From Ziziphus jujuba (Eukaryota > Streptophyta > Magnoliopsida > Rosales > Rhamnaceae): a stretch of DNA of 64,000 bases. Shown one piece after another: positions 62,309 to 64,000 of this stretch (the stretch's first letter is position 1; the number at the start of each line of letters is the position of its first letter). Location of the stretch: positions 14,527,001-14,591,000 of the forward strand of contig NC_083380.1 of the NCBI RefSeq assembly GCF_031755915.1, written 5' to 3'. The notes under the pieces were generated by a model. The model did not search any database and was not told where the DNA came from. It saw only the letters and a program-made list of their open reading frames with translations. A program made the position numbers and the translations under genes.

Positions 62309-64000
62309 ATGGAAGCAGAGGGAACTAGGAATGAACTCAATGAACAACATCCAATGAAAGGTGGAGATGGCCTTTACAGCTATGCCAACAACTTCGAAAT
62401 CCAGGTGTGTTTATGTATAAATTTCGTGAATTGCTTATTCCAAACTACTATTTATGAGAAAATTCCACAAGGAATGCATATTAGTATCATGAAGAAAACA
62501 TATATCATATATATCAAATTGGAGAGGCTTAATATTGACAAAATTGCATTCTCTACATTAAAGCATCACTATATAGCAAAAAATTTATAAGCATATAAGT
62601 ATTTATCTGCATGCTAGCAATTAAGTATTCAATATTATGAAACAGTTATAAATAAGCAGCTTTTAATTGTGTAATAATGCGTTTGGATTGGAATTTTGTT
62701 TACGCAGAGAGCAGCATCTGATGCCACCAAACAATTGATAAACATGGCAATTGCAGAAAAGCTCGATAAAGAAATCTTACTTAACTCCAAAACATTCCGC
62801 ATTGCGGATTTGGGTTGCTCTGTTGGTCCTAACACATTCTTTGCCGTACAAAATATAGTTGAAGCATTGGAGTCCAAGTACAAGCAGTGCCAAGAACTGA
62901 ATTCTCAAATCTCCGAGTTTCTTGTTCTCTTTAATGATCATACCACAAATGACTTCAACCTACTCTTCACTTCGCTCCCACAGAACAGGCCATATTATGC
63001 GGCAGGTGTGCCGGGATCTTTCTATGATCGCTTGTTTCCCAAGGCATCTCTACATTTTGTTCATTCTTCTATTGCTGCCATCCTTTGGCTTTCTGGAGCA
63101 CCAAAAGAGGTGATGAACAAAAACTCTCCTGATTGGAATAAAGGCCGGATTCATTACTTGAATTCGGGGGCCCAAGTAGTTCGGGCCTATAAAGCTCAAT
63201 TTGTGAAGGATATGGAGCAGTTTCTGCAAGTCAGGGCACAAGAAATTGTGTATGGAGGATTGATGGTACTCATTATTTCTGGTATCCCCAATGGAACTCA
63301 TCATTCTCAAGGTCTGCAATGTATGACTTTAGACCTTCTAGGCTCTTGCCTCATGGGCTTGGTAAGAAAGGTAAGAAATATTAATACCATACACCATGAA
63401 ATTTTGATCCATCTAGAACATAGTTTCGAGTTTATGCTTAGAACCTATAGGCGCCGCATGTTCCCACCTTATGTTGGGTATAGACTAAAAATTATATTTA
63501 ACATAAAGTAGGAACCGTTATTATGTGGCATGTGCTATGGTTGAAAAATTAGTAGGTTCCTAATGTATGGTAGAAACTGATTACCCAATAACTCACTGAT
63601 TACATATAATTAAAAGAATGGTATTGCATCTTTGAGATGAGAACTAGTTTTGAACTAATTTTTACCAAGTATGCTATCCCCTTTTACTATGTATGTGCAG
63701 GGAATAGTTAGTGAGGAGAAAGTGGATAGCTTTAATGTACCAATATATGAAATGTCTCCCCAGGAATTGGAAGCAGGTGTTGAAAGAAATGGATGTTTTA
63801 GTATAGAGACAATTGAATACATACATCACAAGAGATTAGATAATCATTCTCACTCTGTAATGAATGCCAAAGTATTTGCATCTCACGTAAGAGCTTCCTT
63901 AGAGAGGATTATCAAGAAGCATTTTGGTGAGGACATTTTAGATGTGCTATTTGACTCTTTCAGGAAGAAAATTGAAGAAAATCCCTCCATTTTCAAGTCA
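62309..64000 (+). CDS. SABATH-5, SAM-dependent carboxyl methyltransferase (3' end outside window)
   Basis: Joining 62309-62404, 62708-63370 and 63701-64000 gives 353 open residues that run off the window. SABATH-2 suggests only about 16 more. Introns are GT-AG and phase 0. Signatures of the SABATH family are HPMKGGDGLYSYANN (14-28), Gln32 at the carboxylate-binding position, RIADLGCSVGPN (63-74), FNDHTTNDFN with Asp109, GVPGSF (132-137), HSS-x5-WLS with Trp159, and SEEKVDSFN and ERNGCFSIE in exon 3. Compared with SABATH-2 it has one extra residue after ESKYK, one extra residue just before the active-site Trp, and Leu158 where SABATH-2 has Gln155. It should methylate a carboxyl group on a small metabolite. 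The substrate is unknown and may differ from that of SABATH-2. No lesion is seen. Confidence 0.92.

Overview
This is a stretch of AT-rich plant nuclear DNA, most likely from a eudicot. The evidence is intron-containing SABATH methyltransferase genes with GT-AG splice sites, plant-type Ty1/copia and Ty3/gypsy retrotransposons, a TRIM element, a hAT element and a FAR1/MULE relative. No species can be named from the sequence alone. No CRISPR array, operon, rRNA or tRNA gene was seen.

The genic content is a tandem array of five copies of one SABATH (SAM-dependent carboxyl methyltransferase) gene, all on the + strand, each originally with three exons. Two look intact: SABATH-2 (16619-18670, 366 aa) and SABATH-5 (62309 to beyond the window end; exon 3 is cut by the edge). 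Three are dead. PsiSABATH-1 (6171-14606) is split by a copia element and carries further lesions. PsiSABATH-3 (about 23690-24363) is a 3' remnant. PsiSABATH-4 (39856-45190) has a 3.6-kb LTR inserted 13 bp after its ATG, plus stops and deletions. Upstream and downstream flanks recur with the genes, so whole blocks were duplicated. For example, 3488-4620 resembles 26108-27000, 4613-6170 resembles 38850-39855, 14610-15600 resembles 45190-45580 plus 53616-54187, and 15606-16618 resembles 61120-62308.

Most of the rest is transposable elements, many with target-site duplications (TSDs) that fix their ends to the base. From left to right they are: the last 13 bp of an LTR (1-13); a decayed FAR1/MULE gene on the - strand (197-2330); a complete TRIM (3027-3384); a - strand copia (6705-13470); an LTR-only insertion (19968-22793); and a + strand Tnt1-like copia (27044-38798). 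That copia carries a deleted - strand gypsy in its gag (28390-34290) and a 999-bp LTR-like element in its 3' LTR (37664-38662). Next come an LTR-only insertion in an exon (39869-43481), a compound LTR element (45581-53615) containing a decayed gypsy (about 46276-53110), a hAT element (54188-57677) carrying another LTR-only insertion (54643-57561), and one more LTR-only insertion (57857-60840).

One LTR family dominates. On one strand it begins TGTAACA and usually ends GTCCTGACA, and its copies are 2.8-3.6 kb. The decayed gypsy inside 46276-53110 joins such an LTR to a tRNA-Met-like primer site and to protease, reverse transcriptase and integrase remnants. This links the otherwise non-coding copies to Ty3/gypsy and makes them best read as solo LTRs. 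The window shows a methyltransferase cluster being worn down by nested retrotransposition. I did not find a new gene system.
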